Shown here: piece by piece, positions 15,571 to 24,567 of the stretch
How the letters are laid out: each line of letters starts with the position of its first letter
Position numbering within the stretch: the stretch's first letter is position 1
NCBI RefSeq assembly: GCF_007992095.1
Contig: NZ_BJZP01000032.1
Span: forward strand, 1 to 40,319
DNA from: Paenirhizobium naphthalenivorans
Lineage (GTDB): Bacteria; Pseudomonadota; Alphaproteobacteria; Rhizobiales; Rhizobiaceae
Length of the DNA stretch: 40,319 bases
Direction of reading: 5' to 3'
Made by a program: the position numbers and the translations under genes
Notes under the pieces: generated by a model
Told to the model about the DNA's origin: nothing
Seen by the model: the letters and a program-made list of their open reading frames with translations, nothing else
The model's database searches: none

Positions 15571-16554
15571 CTAGAAGCGATCGGCGACCTGCATGCCGGC
15601 CGGGCCCAAAATGACAGCGACGAGCACCGGCAGGAAGAACAGGATCATCGGTACAGTCAACTTGGGTGGCAAGGCGGCGGCCTTCTTCTCGGCCTCGTTC
15701 ATGCGTTCGTCGCGCCCTTCCTGGGCGAGCACGCGCAACGCCTGGGCAATCGGCGTACCATAACGTTCGGCCTGGATCAGCGCCTGGGTCACGTTCTTGA
15801 CTCCGTCGAGCTGGGTGCGGTTGCCGAGGTTTTCAAGGGCCGTACGGCGATCCTGCAAGAAGGAGAGCTCGGCCGTGGTCAGCACCATCTCTTCGGCCAG
15901 CTCGGTCGACTGGGTGGCGATTTCCTCCGCGACCCGGCGCATGGCAGCCTCGATGGAGATGCCGGATTCGACGCAGATCAGCATGAGGTCCAGCGCGTCT
16001 GGCCAGGCACGGCGGATCGAGTGCTGCCGTTTGCTCATACGATTCTTGATATAGATGTTCGGCAGATAGAAACCGACATAGCCCCCGATGATAGTCACCA
16101 ATAGGCGCACGGGAAGAGCCTTCTCCGCCATATTGCCCAAACCGAAAATCCACAACGCCGTCAGCGTCAAGGTCAAGAAGGGTAGAAGGAAGCGCGCCAC
16201 CAGAAAGATATTGAGCGCGTTCTGCGAACGGAAACCGGCAGCCTTGAGCTTGTCCATCGTCGCATCATCGACGAGAGCCTTTCGCAGGTTGAATCTTTCG
16301 ACGATCTGACGCACCGAACGGTTGTCATTGGCACGCAGGCTCGCTCGCCCGTGGCTGCTATCGGCGCTCATCCGTGCACGTTCGCGAGCGCGTATCATCT
16401 CACGCTCGGTCGAAACCGCCTTCATGCGCTTGTTCAGATCGCCGCGCTCGAGATAGGGAATGGCGATGGTGTAAAGCGTCGCAAAAACGGCGAGCGAAAC
16501 GAGCACCGCCACGATCAGCGCTGGATCGGTCAGTTTAGCGGCAAGCTCCTGCAT
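15571..16554 (-). CDS. tadC: Tad pilus inner-membrane protein TadC (type II secretion F family)
   Basis: A 327-residue membrane platform protein with a GspF/T2SSF domain at about 185-310, containing 'RRAWPDALDLMLICVESGIS' and 'YGTPIAQALRVLAQEGRDER'. Membrane segments are near residues 12-33, 120-160 and at the C-terminus ('PMILFFLPVLVAVILGP'). With TadB it forms the inner-membrane platform moved by the TadA ATPase. It is the last gene of the minus-strand pilus operon, 13 bases after tadB. Confidence 0.92.
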   Translation of the reverse strand: MQELAAKLTDPALIVAVLVSLAVFATLYTIAIPYLERGDLNKRMKAVSTEREMIRARERARMSADSSHGRASLRANDNRSVRQIVERFNLRKALVDDATMDKLKAAGFRSQNALNIFLVARFLLPFLTLTLTALWIFGLGNMAEKALPVRLLVTIIGGYVGFYLPNIYIKNRMSKRQHSIRRAWPDALDLMLICVESGISIEAAMRRVAEEIATQSTELAEEMVLTTAELSFLQDRRTALENLGNRTQLDGVKNVTQALIQAERYGTPIAQALRVLAQEGRDERMNEAEKKAAALPPKLTVPMILFFLPVLVAVILGPAGMQVADRF

Positions 16555-16567
16555 GGCCGATCTCCCT

Positions 16568-17581
16568 CTAGATGTCGAACTGGATCATGTTGCGCATGAC
16601 GAGAATGCCGATGGACATCCAGACCGCCGAAGCGCCGAGGATCAGGTGGCCACGCGGATCGGTAAAGAGCAGCATGATGTATTGCGGCGAGGTCAGATAG
16701 ACGAGCAGGGCGACGACGAAGGGCAAGATGCCGATGATTGCTGCAGAGGCCTTGGCTTCCATCGACAGGGCGGTGACCTTGGCGCGCATCTTCTTACGCT
16801 CGCGCAGCACCCGCGACAGGTTCGACAGCGCCTCCGACAGGTTGCCGCCAGCCTGGGCCTGGATGGTAATGACAATCGAGAAGAAGTTCACTTCCTGCAG
16901 CGGCATGGTCAGCATCATACGCTGGCAGCCCTCTGGCACGCTCAGGCCCACTTGCTGCGATTCCACGACGCGGCGGAACTCCGACCTGACCGGCTCCTGT
17001 CCGTCGACGGCAATCAGCCTGAGCGCATCATTGAGTGGCAGGCCGGATCGGATCGAACGGACCATGACGTCCAGCGCATTGGGGAACTCGGAAAGGAACT
17101 TCTTCTGGCGCCGACCGATCAGGAAGCCGAGAATCCAGCGCGGCAGACCGAAGCCGGCGGCGAAAGCGATGCCGACAGCGACGAGCGGCGGCGCCCCGCC
17201 GAAGAAGCCGATTGCAAAGAAGACAAAGCCGAGAACGGCGCTGATGATATAGAAATGGACCGGGGTGGCGGAAAGACCAGCTTGCACGAGCCGGACCTTG
17301 AGACTGGTGCTGGCGATCTTCTTCGTTTTTTCCGCCTGCTTGCGTTCAAGGTCCTTCAACGAATCTTGGACCGATTTGCGTCGTTTGGAAACTTCCTGCA
17401 CCCGGTCCCGCGCGGCCTTGACCTTAGCGGTTTCGGTTTCGGCAGACTTGACCCGGTTGATGCGACTGGTCGTCTTCTTGTCCGCCTCGATCCGAGAGTA
17501 GAGAACCCCATAAGCAATGCCGGCCGTCGCGACGGCCACAAGGAGGATGATTGCAATCACCATGGGATCGAACCCGAACAT
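16568..17581 (-). CDS. tadB: Tad pilus inner-membrane protein TadB (type II secretion F family)
   Basis: A 337-residue platform protein. It has an N-terminal membrane segment ('VIAIILLVAVATAGIAYGVL'), then a charged cytoplasmic stretch (about residues 30-90) rich in Lys, Arg and Glu and probably coiled. Two membrane segments lie around 105-150, and a T2SSF domain follows with 'FLSEFPNALDVMVRSIRSGL' and 'AQAGGNLSEALSNLSRVLRER'. It pairs with TadC. Five bases separate it from the tadA stop codon. Confidence 0.92.
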   Translation of the reverse strand: MFGFDPMVIAIILLVAVATAGIAYGVLYSRIEADKKTTSRINRVKSAETETAKVKAARDRVQEVSKRRKSVQDSLKDLERKQAEKTKKIASTSLKVRLVQAGLSATPVHFYIISAVLGFVFFAIGFFGGAPPLVAVGIAFAAGFGLPRWILGFLIGRRQKKFLSEFPNALDVMVRSIRSGLPLNDALRLIAVDGQEPVRSEFRRVVESQQVGLSVPEGCQRMMLTMPLQEVNFFSIVITIQAQAGGNLSEALSNLSRVLRERKKMRAKVTALSMEAKASAAIIGILPFVVALLVYLTSPQYIMLLFTDPRGHLILGASAVWMSIGILVMRNMIQFDI

Positions 17582-17586
17582 GACGA

Positions 17587-19086
17587 TCAGACCTCCCTGC
17601 TCTTCTGTTCCATCGCGTCGAGCGCAGCCGCAAGGCGGCGTTCCTCGTTATAATAGCGGGCGCGGTCCCAGAAATGTGGTTTACCGATACCAGTCGAGAC
17701 GTGGCGTCCGATGATCTTGCCGCTCAAGTCCTCGCCCTCGATGTCGTAGCGCATCAGGTCCTGAGTGACGATGACGTCGCCTTCCATGCCGATCACTTCG
17801 GTGATTTGGGTGATGCGACGCGAACCGTCGCGCAGACGGGCCGCCTGGATGATGACGTCGACGGAGCCGGAGATGATTTCACGCACAGTCTTTGCCGGCA
17901 GGCTGAATCCACCCATGGCGATCATCGATTCCATACGGGAGAGACATTCGCGCGGCGTGTTGGAGTGGATCGTGCCCATAGAACCGTCATGACCAGTGTT
18001 CATTGCCTGGAGAAGGTCGAAGACCTCGGGTCCACGCACTTCACCGACAATGATGCGTTCGGGGCGCATACGCAGGCAGTTTTTGACAAGATCCCGCATG
18101 GTGATCTCGCCCTCGCCCTCGATGTTCGGCGGGCGGGTTTCGAGGCGGACCACATGCGGCTGCTGCAATTGAAGCTCGGCGGTGTCTTCGCAGGTAATGA
18201 CGCGCTCGGTCGCATCGATATAGCCGGTCAGGCAGTTGAGCAGCGTCGTCTTGCCCGAGCCGGTTCCGCCGGAGATGACGACGTTGCAGCGGACGCGGCC
18301 GATGATCTGCAGCACCTGCGCGCCCTCCGGCGTAATCGCGCCGAACTTGACCAGCTGATCGAGCGTCAGCTTATCCTTCTTGAACTTGCGGATGGTGAGC
18401 GCCGGGCCGTCAATGGCGAGCGGTGGGGCGATGACGTTGACACGGCTGCCGTCAGGCAATCGAGCGTCGCAGATCGGCGAACTTTCGTCCACACGACGGC
18501 CGACCTGGCTGACGATACGCTGGCAGATCGACAGAAGCTGAGCGTTGTCGCGGAAGCGGATTTCCGATTCGATCGTCTTGCCGTTGACTTCGATGAAGGT
18601 CTGGCCGGCACCGTTGACCATGATGTCGGCGATGTCGTCACGTGCAAGCAGCGGCTCAAGCGGACCATAACCCAAAACGTCGTTGCAAATATCCTCGAGC
18701 AATTCCTCCTGCTCGGAAATCGACATCGCGAAATTCTTGATCGTGATGATGTCGTTGACAATGTCACGGATTTCCTCGCGCGCGCTTTCACCGTCGAGCT
18801 TGGCGAGTTGCGAAAGGTCGATCGTGTCGATCAGCGCCGAGAACACCTGGCTCTTTGTGTCGTAGTAATCCTGTGTGCGCGGCGGACGCTTGCGCGCAGG
18901 CGTTCCGTTCGGAGCCTGGAGCGGTGGTGCGGCCACCTGCTGACGCACTGCCGGCTCCTCGCCCACCCGATCGGCGAAGGGTGCGCGTGGCGCCTGGACA
19001 GCAGCTGCCGGCGACGACGGTGTCGTCGTTCCGACCTCCTGTCCACCCTTGCCAAATCCGTCGCTTCCGCGTCTGCCAAACATCAC
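17587..19086 (-). CDS. cpaF: Tad pilus assembly ATPase CpaF/TadA
   Basis: A 499-residue secretion ATPase of the VirB11/GspE superfamily that powers Flp pilus extension and retraction. The first 80 residues are Pro/Ala-rich and probably disordered. Walker A is 'ISGGTGSGKTTLLNCL' with Lys279, the Asp box and Walker B-like region is 'RPERIIVGEVRGPE', and the His box is 'GHDGSMGTIHSNT'. The intermediate N-domain includes 'ICNDVLGYGPLEPLLARDDI', typical of the CpaF branch. Downstream tadB and tadC encode its membrane partners. Confidence 0.95.
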   Translation of the reverse strand: MMFGRRGSDGFGKGGQEVGTTTPSSPAAAVQAPRAPFADRVGEEPAVRQQVAAPPLQAPNGTPARKRPPRTQDYYDTKSQVFSALIDTIDLSQLAKLDGESAREEIRDIVNDIITIKNFAMSISEQEELLEDICNDVLGYGPLEPLLARDDIADIMVNGAGQTFIEVNGKTIESEIRFRDNAQLLSICQRIVSQVGRRVDESSPICDARLPDGSRVNVIAPPLAIDGPALTIRKFKKDKLTLDQLVKFGAITPEGAQVLQIIGRVRCNVVISGGTGSGKTTLLNCLTGYIDATERVITCEDTAELQLQQPHVVRLETRPPNIEGEGEITMRDLVKNCLRMRPERIIVGEVRGPEVFDLLQAMNTGHDGSMGTIHSNTPRECLSRMESMIAMGGFSLPAKTVREIISGSVDVIIQAARLRDGSRRITQITEVIGMEGDVIVTQDLMRYDIEGEDLSGKIIGRHVSTGIGKPHFWDRARYYNEERRLAAALDAMEQKSREV

Positions 19087-19111
19087 TGACTACCTGTTTC
19101 CATCGAAGACA

Positions 19112-20401
19112 CTATTTTCGTCCGAGCAGCCCGAGCACCTTCTCGAGTCCACCCCGCTTCGGCTTTTTCACCGTTGCCCGACCGGTCACCAGATGGGCGA
19201 TCTGGGCGAAGATCTCGGCTGTCGGCGACTTGGCGTCGATCTCGGAGATCATCCGGCCGCTATTGGCGGCATTCCCGAACAGCGCCGTATCGAACGGGAT
19301 GATGGCAACCGGTTCGATTTCCAGCGGCTCGAAGAAGTCCTGTGGCGCGATCTCCGGCCGTTTCGGCATGCCGACCTGGTTGAGCAGAATATGCGGCGCC
19401 TTGTCATTCGGCCTCAGCTTCTTCAAGGCATCGAGCATGTTTTTGGCGTTGCGCAAGTTGGCGAGATCCGGCGCGCAGGTGAGGACAACCTCGTCGGCCT
19501 CTGCAAGCACCGCGCGGGTCCAGTCAGACCAGGCGTGCGGCACGTCGAGCACGGTGATCGGCGCGGAACGCTGCAACAGTTCAAGCAGCGGCTGGAAGGC
19601 GCCGCGATCAAAATCGTAGGCGCGGTCGAGCAGCGACGGGGCGGCCAGCAAGGAGAGATGCTGGGAGCAAGTGGTCAGCAGGCGATCGAGGAAGACCTCG
19701 TCCAGTCGCTCGGGCGAGAATACGGCCTCAGCTATGCCTTGGGCCGGATCCTGATCGAAGTCGATGTTGGCAGTACCATAGGCGAGATCGAGATCGGCAA
19801 GAATGGTCTCGGTCGTAAACAGGCTGGAAATTCCGAAGGCGCAATTATGGGCGATAGTCGAGGAGCCGACCCCCCCTTTGGCACCGATGAAGGCGATCGT
19901 ACGGCCGAGCGGCTCACCCTCCGGATCGACGAAGATCGCGGAAACGGCGGCCATGACCTCGGCCATATTGACCGGAGCGACGATGTATTCGGAAATACCG
20001 TTGCGGATCAGTTCGCGATAGAGCGCGATATCGTTGTGGCGGCCAATAACGATGACACGCGTCGACGGATCGCAGACTTCGGCAAGCGGCGCGAGCTCAG
20101 CCAGCAGGTTCGGCGGCATCGCCTCGGTCTCGAGGATGATCAGATTGGGCGTCGGAGTCGACGAGAACATCGCCGCTGCGGCAGCGATGTTGCCGCTGGT
20201 TATCCTCATGCTGACCTTTGCCATGCGCCGATCCTGGGCGCACTGCTCCATGACCCGCTGCACGCTCTGCGAAACGCAGAAGGCATGCACGGAGATCCGC
20301 GGCAAGGGCCGCAGGCTTTCGAGATCGCCGGTCCCCACCCTGCCCTCGGCAAGGAGGTCGTCTTCGGGCCTCGTGTCGAAATCATAGTCGATCGCAGTCA
20401 T
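19112..20401 (-). CDS. cpaE: Tad pilus localisation ATPase CpaE/TadZ
   Basis: A 429-residue MinD/ParA-type protein. An N-terminal receiver-like domain (about 60-160) is followed by the deviant Walker A 'FIGAKGGVGSSTIAHNCAF' with Lys175. TadZ/CpaE proteins place the Tad machine at the cell pole. The C-terminus ends 'VKKPKRGGLEKVLGLLGRK', a basic amphipathic tail that could touch the membrane. It starts at ATG 20401 with AGGA about seven bases upstream. The cpaD-cpaE spacer holds a perfect small hairpin. Confidence 0.92.
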   Translation of the reverse strand: MTAIDYDFDTRPEDDLLAEGRVGTGDLESLRPLPRISVHAFCVSQSVQRVMEQCAQDRRMAKVSMRITSGNIAAAAAMFSSTPTPNLIILETEAMPPNLLAELAPLAEVCDPSTRVIVIGRHNDIALYRELIRNGISEYIVAPVNMAEVMAAVSAIFVDPEGEPLGRTIAFIGAKGGVGSSTIAHNCAFGISSLFTTETILADLDLAYGTANIDFDQDPAQGIAEAVFSPERLDEVFLDRLLTTCSQHLSLLAAPSLLDRAYDFDRGAFQPLLELLQRSAPITVLDVPHAWSDWTRAVLAEADEVVLTCAPDLANLRNAKNMLDALKKLRPNDKAPHILLNQVGMPKRPEIAPQDFFEPLEIEPVAIIPFDTALFGNAANSGRMISEIDAKSPTAEIFAQIAHLVTGRATVKKPKRGGLEKVLGLLGRK

Positions 20402-20418
20402 GCTTTCATCCTGCCTTC

Positions 20419-20436
20419 GGACGGCTCCAGCCGTCC
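20419..20436 (-). promoter_or_regulatory. Hairpin at the cpaD-cpaE junction
   Basis: GGACGGC and GCCGTCC form a perfect seven-base stem with a TCCA loop. The hairpin starts at the cpaD stop codon and ends about 17 bases before the cpaE start on the minus strand. There is no T-run. It may tune translation or stability between the two genes. Confidence 0.4.
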
Positions 20437-21176
20437 TAGTTCGTCGAGGTATTCTTGCCTTGGCGATAGAGCCCGATCACCGTCGAGCGCCGGGTGGCGT
20501 CGATCGGCGCCTGGGCGCGCGGGGTCACGAGGTCCATCGGGTTAGCGATCTGCGCAGCCAGATTGGCCTGGGTCGCGCAACCGAAGTTCTGCCAGTTCTT
20601 GTTGGAGAAGGTGTTGTCCTGAAGATCTTCAGGCCACTGGCCGCACGGGTTGGTCACAGCCGTGATCGCCACGTAACTGAGCCGGACCGGGGCGGCATCG
20701 CCACTCGCATCGGCCTGATAGCTTGTTTCAATGATGCGTGGCGCAGCTACGCCGCGCGTGATTAGCGCCTGACGGATCTGCTTGCGCATATGCGCTGCCG
20801 CGGCCGCATTGGGCGAGCCCTGCGGCAGAAGGATCTGGATCGTGCCGGACGAGCTCGACAGATAGTCCGCCGCGAAACCGCCAACAGCATCGGACATGCC
20901 GATCGTGATCTCGCGATCGCCGGAAGCAACGGGAATATCCAGCGTATGCTCGACCTCCGTCAGCGTGATTGGATGACGGGTCCGATAGTCGTCGGGAATC
21001 GACCCGGTGTTCATCCGATCCGGATTGGTGCCGCATCCCGAAAGAATGGCGGCAGCGCCGAGAATGGTTGCGGCGAGCGCAGTGCGGGTGAAGCGCGGCG
21101 TGGCGAAGATCGATCTCTTGAGGGGCATGGTGTTGCGGCCTTCGCTGTTGCCGGGGAGGGTCTGCTGCGTCTTCAT
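20436..21176 (-). CDS. cpaD: Tad pilus lipoprotein CpaD
   Basis: A 246-residue CpaD-family protein. The signal sequence has a lipobox 'AAILSGC', followed by 'GTNPDRMNTGSIPDDYRTRH'. The conserved CpaD region 'HPITLTEVEHTLDIPV' is present, and the C-terminal part has two Cys, 'TNPCGQWP' and 'NFGCATQANLAAQIANP', a typical CpaD ending. CpaD is an outer-membrane lipoprotein that assists the CpaC secretin. I use ATG 21176: GGAGG lies five bases upstream, and a second ATG sits just before it. The gene starts 13 bases after cpaC. Confidence 0.9.
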   Translation of the reverse strand: MKTQQTLPGNSEGRNTMPLKRSIFATPRFTRTALAATILGAAAILSGCGTNPDRMNTGSIPDDYRTRHPITLTEVEHTLDIPVASGDREITIGMSDAVGGFAADYLSSSSGTIQILLPQGSPNAAAAAHMRKQIRQALITRGVAAPRIIETSYQADASGDAAPVRLSYVAITAVTNPCGQWPEDLQDNTFSNKNWQNFGCATQANLAAQIANPMDLVTPRAQAPIDATRRSTVIGLYRQGKNTSTN

Positions 21177-21189
21177 CATGACCTCCCCC

Positions 21190-22758
21190 TTACTTGTAGA
21201 TGAAACCGACGGCGCCGTGGTAACGGCTGGTGGTATCCGTCTCACGCCGGCCGTAGACCTTGTTGACCTTGTTCAGGAAGAAGGTCGCGGCGTCGTTCTC
21301 TGGGTTGAAGTTGTCATCAGGCCGCTGCAGTTGGTTGCGCGCCACCGGCCGGACCAGATAGGGCGTGGCGATGATCACCAGCTCAGTCTCGTTGCGCTGG
21401 AAGTCCTTGCTGCGGAACAGCGTGCCCAGCACAGGCACCTTGGCGAGGCCCGGCACGCCGGACATGGCCTGGCGAATATTGTCCTGCACGAGGCCGGCGA
21501 TGACGATCGAGCCGCCGGATGGCAGTTCGACGGTGGTCGAGGCCTCGCGCTTGCGGATCGACATGTAGGTCGATCCGGGAATGCCGTTGGCGGTATTGCC
21601 CGTCACAGCCGAGCCTTCCCAAGTCGGTTCGGAGACATTTGTCTCGATCTTCAGGCTGATACGGCCCGGCGCTAGCACGACGGGGCGGAAATTCAGCTCG
21701 ATGCCGTAATTGACCGTCTCGGTAGTCCGGCTGACGGACGGAGCACCGGTATCTGGGTCAACGGAAATCTCCTGTTGCGCAGCCATGCGGAATTCGCCGC
21801 CGACGTAGAATTTGGCCTGCTCACCAGAAATGGCGGTCAGGCTCGGCTCGGCCAGTGTACGCATGACGCCAGCCTGTTCCATGGCATTGATATAGCTGCC
21901 GATCGTATAGCGCCCGATCGAGGCAACTGCAGTCGGCAGCGTGCCGCCGAGCGCATTGGTCACGCCTACCGCATTGCCGAGGTTGGACGGGTTCTGGAAG
22001 GTGATGCCACTCGATCCGTCTGAGACGCGACCGTTGAAGCCGAGCTGCTTCAGAACCTGCCGGCTCACTTCGGCGACTGTGACCTTGAGCGAAACCTGGT
22101 CCTCGCCCTCGATGGTCAGCAGATTGACGATCGATGAAACCTGGCGTTGTTCGGCGAAGATTGCGACATCGCTGCCGTCCGAGCCTAACGCTGTCTCGTT
22201 ACGGGTCGTCGCTTCACCGCCCTTGAGGAAGGCCGTAGCCAGGCTTTCTGCGCGGGCGGCGTCCTGCGGTGTGCGCACCGAGCCGGTCAGCACGATATTG
22301 TCGGAAACGATCTCGACGGTGATGTCCGATTCAGGAATGAAGCGGCGCAGATTGGCTTCAAGCCCGGCGATATCACGCTCGATCTCGATGTCGAGGCTGA
22401 TGATCTCCTCGCCGTTCTCACCAAAGATGAAGATGTTCGTCTGGCCAACAGCCTTGCCGAACAGGTAGATGCGGCGCGAGGTGCGGGTGACTGCGTCGGC
22501 CATTTCTGGATCGGCGACGAGAATGTCGTGGGCATCCTGTGGCAGATCGACAACCAGCGCCTTGTTGAGACCAAGCTTGACGGTGCGGTGTGCGCCGGGG
22601 CCGGAATCGGTGATGCGCAGTACGGTCTGGCTGGCCGCCTCGGCCGCCGAGATCGCGAACATGTCCGGAGCATTGCCGCCCGGCAGACCGGCGAAGGCCA
22701 GACTGAAAGCCAAGCCTGCCGAGAAAGAGATGCGGAGTTTCTGTCTAAAGCTGTTCAT
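21190..22758 (-). CDS. cpaC: Tad pilus outer-membrane secretin CpaC/RcpA
   Basis: A 522-residue type II/III secretin forming the pilus channel. The signal peptide ends near residue 42 ('ISAAEA'). The N-terminal pilus domain is 'KALVVDLPQDAHDILVADPE', then a BON-like module around 'ESDITVEIVSDNIVLTGSV'. The C-terminal secretin domain has 'VPGLAKVPVLGTLFRSKDF' and 'ELVIIATPYLVRPV'. ATG 22758 has GAGGGG close upstream; the frame also offers a start four codons earlier. It is eight bases from the cpaB stop. A separate gene at 25136 copies only the N-terminal domain. Confidence 0.95.
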   Translation of the reverse strand: MNSFRQKLRISFSAGLAFSLAFAGLPGGNAPDMFAISAAEAASQTVLRITDSGPGAHRTVKLGLNKALVVDLPQDAHDILVADPEMADAVTRTSRRIYLFGKAVGQTNIFIFGENGEEIISLDIEIERDIAGLEANLRRFIPESDITVEIVSDNIVLTGSVRTPQDAARAESLATAFLKGGEATTRNETALGSDGSDVAIFAEQRQVSSIVNLLTIEGEDQVSLKVTVAEVSRQVLKQLGFNGRVSDGSSGITFQNPSNLGNAVGVTNALGGTLPTAVASIGRYTIGSYINAMEQAGVMRTLAEPSLTAISGEQAKFYVGGEFRMAAQQEISVDPDTGAPSVSRTTETVNYGIELNFRPVVLAPGRISLKIETNVSEPTWEGSAVTGNTANGIPGSTYMSIRKREASTTVELPSGGSIVIAGLVQDNIRQAMSGVPGLAKVPVLGTLFRSKDFQRNETELVIIATPYLVRPVARNQLQRPDDNFNPENDAATFFLNKVNKVYGRRETDTTSRYHGAVGFIYK

Positions 22759-22766
22759 GACGCCCC

Positions 22767-23573
22767 TCATTCCGACTTGCCGTCGGAGGCCTTGACCACG
22801 GCACCCGATTTGATGACCTGGATCGTCGGCGATCCGTTTCCACCACTCAACAGATGGTCGGCGGCGGAGGTGTCTTCCTCCTGCGCGTCGGCGACCGAGC
22901 GGAGCGCCAGCGACAGGCGTTCCGCCATCTGCTGGGCGACGGTGATGACCTTGGCCTGGTCCGGGGTGAGCTCAAGCGTCGCGGTGGTGCCCACGACCGA
23001 CTTCTCGCCATCCGATTTTTCCTGGATCTGCTGGTCGATCGCCAAGACACGCACATTCGAGAGAACGGTCTCGGTCAGATAAGTATCCCCGCTGCCCCGG
23101 CGCACCATGATCACATCGACGCGGTCGTTCGGCAGGATAAACCCGCCGGCGCCAGTAGCGACAGAGATTTCGGTGGCGACCGCCCGCTTGCCGGAGGGCA
23201 GGAGAGACGACATGATTCGGGTCGAGGAATCAGCAATTTTCTCGCGCCTGACCGGCTCGCCTTCGAACATGGGCAGACGGACGACCACGCCGGTCAGTTC
23301 GGCAATCGCCTGCGGCCAGCTGTTTTCGGTGATGAAACCTTCGATTACGCTGCCTTCAGGCCAGGCCATCCAGCGCATCGACTTGTCGTTAAGGCGCGAA
23401 CCCACGGGCAGATTGGCGGAAGACACCAGGACGTTGACCGTCGGCTCCTTCCTCACCTCGGCCTCGCCCTGAACCACGACGGGTTGTGGGCCGCTGAGCC
23501 GCATGGCCAGTAGCCCGGCCATGCCGGCGGCGACAATAGCCACGGCGAGAATGATGATACGCGCGGGTTTCAT
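22767..23573 (-). CDS. cpaB: Tad pilus assembly protein CpaB/RcpC
   Basis: A 268-residue periplasmic protein with one N-terminal membrane segment ('IIILAVAIVAAGMAGLLAM', residues 6-24) and an SAF domain (about 46-110), 'VLVSSANLPVGSRLNDKSM'. The C-terminal CpaB domain contains 'GGFILPNDRVDVIMVRRG', characteristic of the family. CpaB/RcpC is thought to contact peptidoglycan and help the secretin. ATG 23573 has AAGGAA six bases upstream; the frame runs 17 codons further without a signal. Confidence 0.92.
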   Translation of the reverse strand: MKPARIIILAVAIVAAGMAGLLAMRLSGPQPVVVQGEAEVRKEPTVNVLVSSANLPVGSRLNDKSMRWMAWPEGSVIEGFITENSWPQAIAELTGVVVRLPMFEGEPVRREKIADSSTRIMSSLLPSGKRAVATEISVATGAGGFILPNDRVDVIMVRRGSGDTYLTETVLSNVRVLAIDQQIQEKSDGEKSVVGTTATLELTPDQAKVITVAQQMAERLSLALRSVADAQEEDTSAADHLLSGGNGSPTIQVIKSGAVVKASDGKSE

Positions 23574-23698
23574 GATCGTTCCTTGAGCGACACAAAGGTC
23601 TGTGCCCCGCAGAATGATCAGCAATTGGTGTAATTATGGTTAATAAGCCGCTTACGATCTTGGTTAACGATCGCTTTCTTTCGCCGCTTCGGAGCGTT

Positions 23699-24211
23699 TC
23701 ACCGAATGTTCTCAAGCGCCGTTAGGACAAGTGGAGACTGCGCGTAGGTCATCAGGCCGGCAAGGCCAATGGCAATCGCGTAGGGCACCTTCTTCGCGCT
23801 GAGCAACGATTGGGGCAGCGGCAGCCCCATGGCCATGACCGTATTGGCGCGCGAGCGCAGCATGAGGATGGCAATCGTCAGCACACCACCCAAGTAGGCG
23901 ACATGGATGAGGAAAGATAGGAGTTCGGGGGTGAAACCGTACCACACGGCAGCGGCTGTCAGCAGCTTGGCATCGCCGCCGCCCATGACATTGAAGGCAA
24001 ACAGCGTGAAGCCGACAGCGAAGACGATCAGGCCTGCCATGAGATGCATACCAAAACCCGCCCATGTCAGCCCGACGAACGGCGCCACGACAACAAAGGC
24101 GGCCAGCAGGATCACCGGGATCCGGTTGGGAATTGTCATCTCGAACAGGTCGGTGAGCGCCGCCAGCACGAGGCAGATCGGAAATATGACGAAGATCGCT
24201 GCTTCAAGCAT
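23699..24211 (-). CDS. cpaA: Prepilin peptidase CpaA/TadV (A24)
   Basis: A 170-residue inner-membrane aspartic peptidase that processes the Flp pilin and the pseudopilins. The two catalytic aspartates are expected in 'LAALTDLFEMTIPNRI' (first) and 'MGGGDAKLLTAAAVW' (second, the GxGD motif). The rest is hydrophobic with about five or six membrane segments. I choose ATG 24211, which has AAAAGGG about eight bases upstream; a GTG at 24220 is an alternative. It follows the pilin gene after a terminator-like hairpin. Confidence 0.92.
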   Translation of the reverse strand: MLEAAIFVIFPICLVLAALTDLFEMTIPNRIPVILLAAFVVVAPFVGLTWAGFGMHLMAGLIVFAVGFTLFAFNVMGGGDAKLLTAAAVWYGFTPELLSFLIHVAYLGGVLTIAILMLRSRANTVMAMGLPLPQSLLSAKKVPYAIAIGLAGLMTYAQSPLVLTALENIR

Positions 24212-24320
24212 GGCCCTCACCCTTTTACTTGAGGCTCACACAGCCTAGAGGCGAAACCTTACAAAATCGCAAACCGGGCACCCAGGATCGGGCGAACCCA
24301 TTAATGCCGCGCCAAACGAG

Positions 24321-24347
24321 AAAAGCCGCCTCCAGATTGGAAGCGGC
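24321..24347 (-). terminator. Intrinsic terminator downstream of the Flp pilin gene
   Basis: On the minus strand GCCGCTTCC and GGAGGCGGC form a nine-base stem (one G-T pair) with loop AATCT, followed at once by TTTT. It ends the pilin message about 25 bases after the stop. A partial terminator here would give high pilin and lower machinery expression, the usual need in pilus operons. Confidence 0.7.
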
Positions 24348-24372
24348 ATTTTCCCGACTATGCGGACAGTGA

Positions 24373-24567
24373 CTAGTTACCGGTCGCCGCCGGCTTACCA
24401 GCGTTGTCGAGCTTGGTTGCCAGACTGCTGAATTGGCTGTTCAGCGAATTGCCCAAGGTCGTTGCACCGGTGATCAGAGCAACAGAAATAAGGGCGGCGA
24501 TCAGGCCATATTCGATGGCGGTTGCGCCGGATTCGTCCTTGATGAAACGTGCGAAAATCTTGGTCAT
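24373..24567 (-). CDS. pilA: Flp family type IVb pilin
   Basis: A 64-residue major pilin. The prepilin motif is 'DESGATAIEYGLIAALISVA': cleavage after Gly14, Glu at position +5 of the mature protein, and the Tyr after it that marks Flp pilins. The hydrophobic stretch 16-40 is the polymerisation helix. The C-terminus is short and polar, as in Flp1. GGAG lies about six bases before the ATG. The gene leads the minus-strand pilus operon; the processing enzyme is encoded next to it. Confidence 0.95.
   Translation of the reverse strand: MTKIFARFIKDESGATAIEYGLIAALISVALITGATTLGNSLNSQFSSLATKLDNAGKPAATGN

Noticed and set aside
16553..17653. 366-codon plus-strand frame across tadB
   Set aside because: It lies antisense to tadB, is rich in His, Arg, Asp and Gln, and shows no motif; high GC content produces such frames.
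17674..19089. 471-codon plus-strand frame opposite cpaF
   Set aside because: It is antisense to a textbook secretion ATPase with all motifs; no ribosome binding site or domain.
23636..23672. Two GGTTAA motifs before cpaB as full CtrA sites
   Set aside because: TTAACCAT-type half-sites are present, but the spacing to the partner half is six or eight bases rather than seven.
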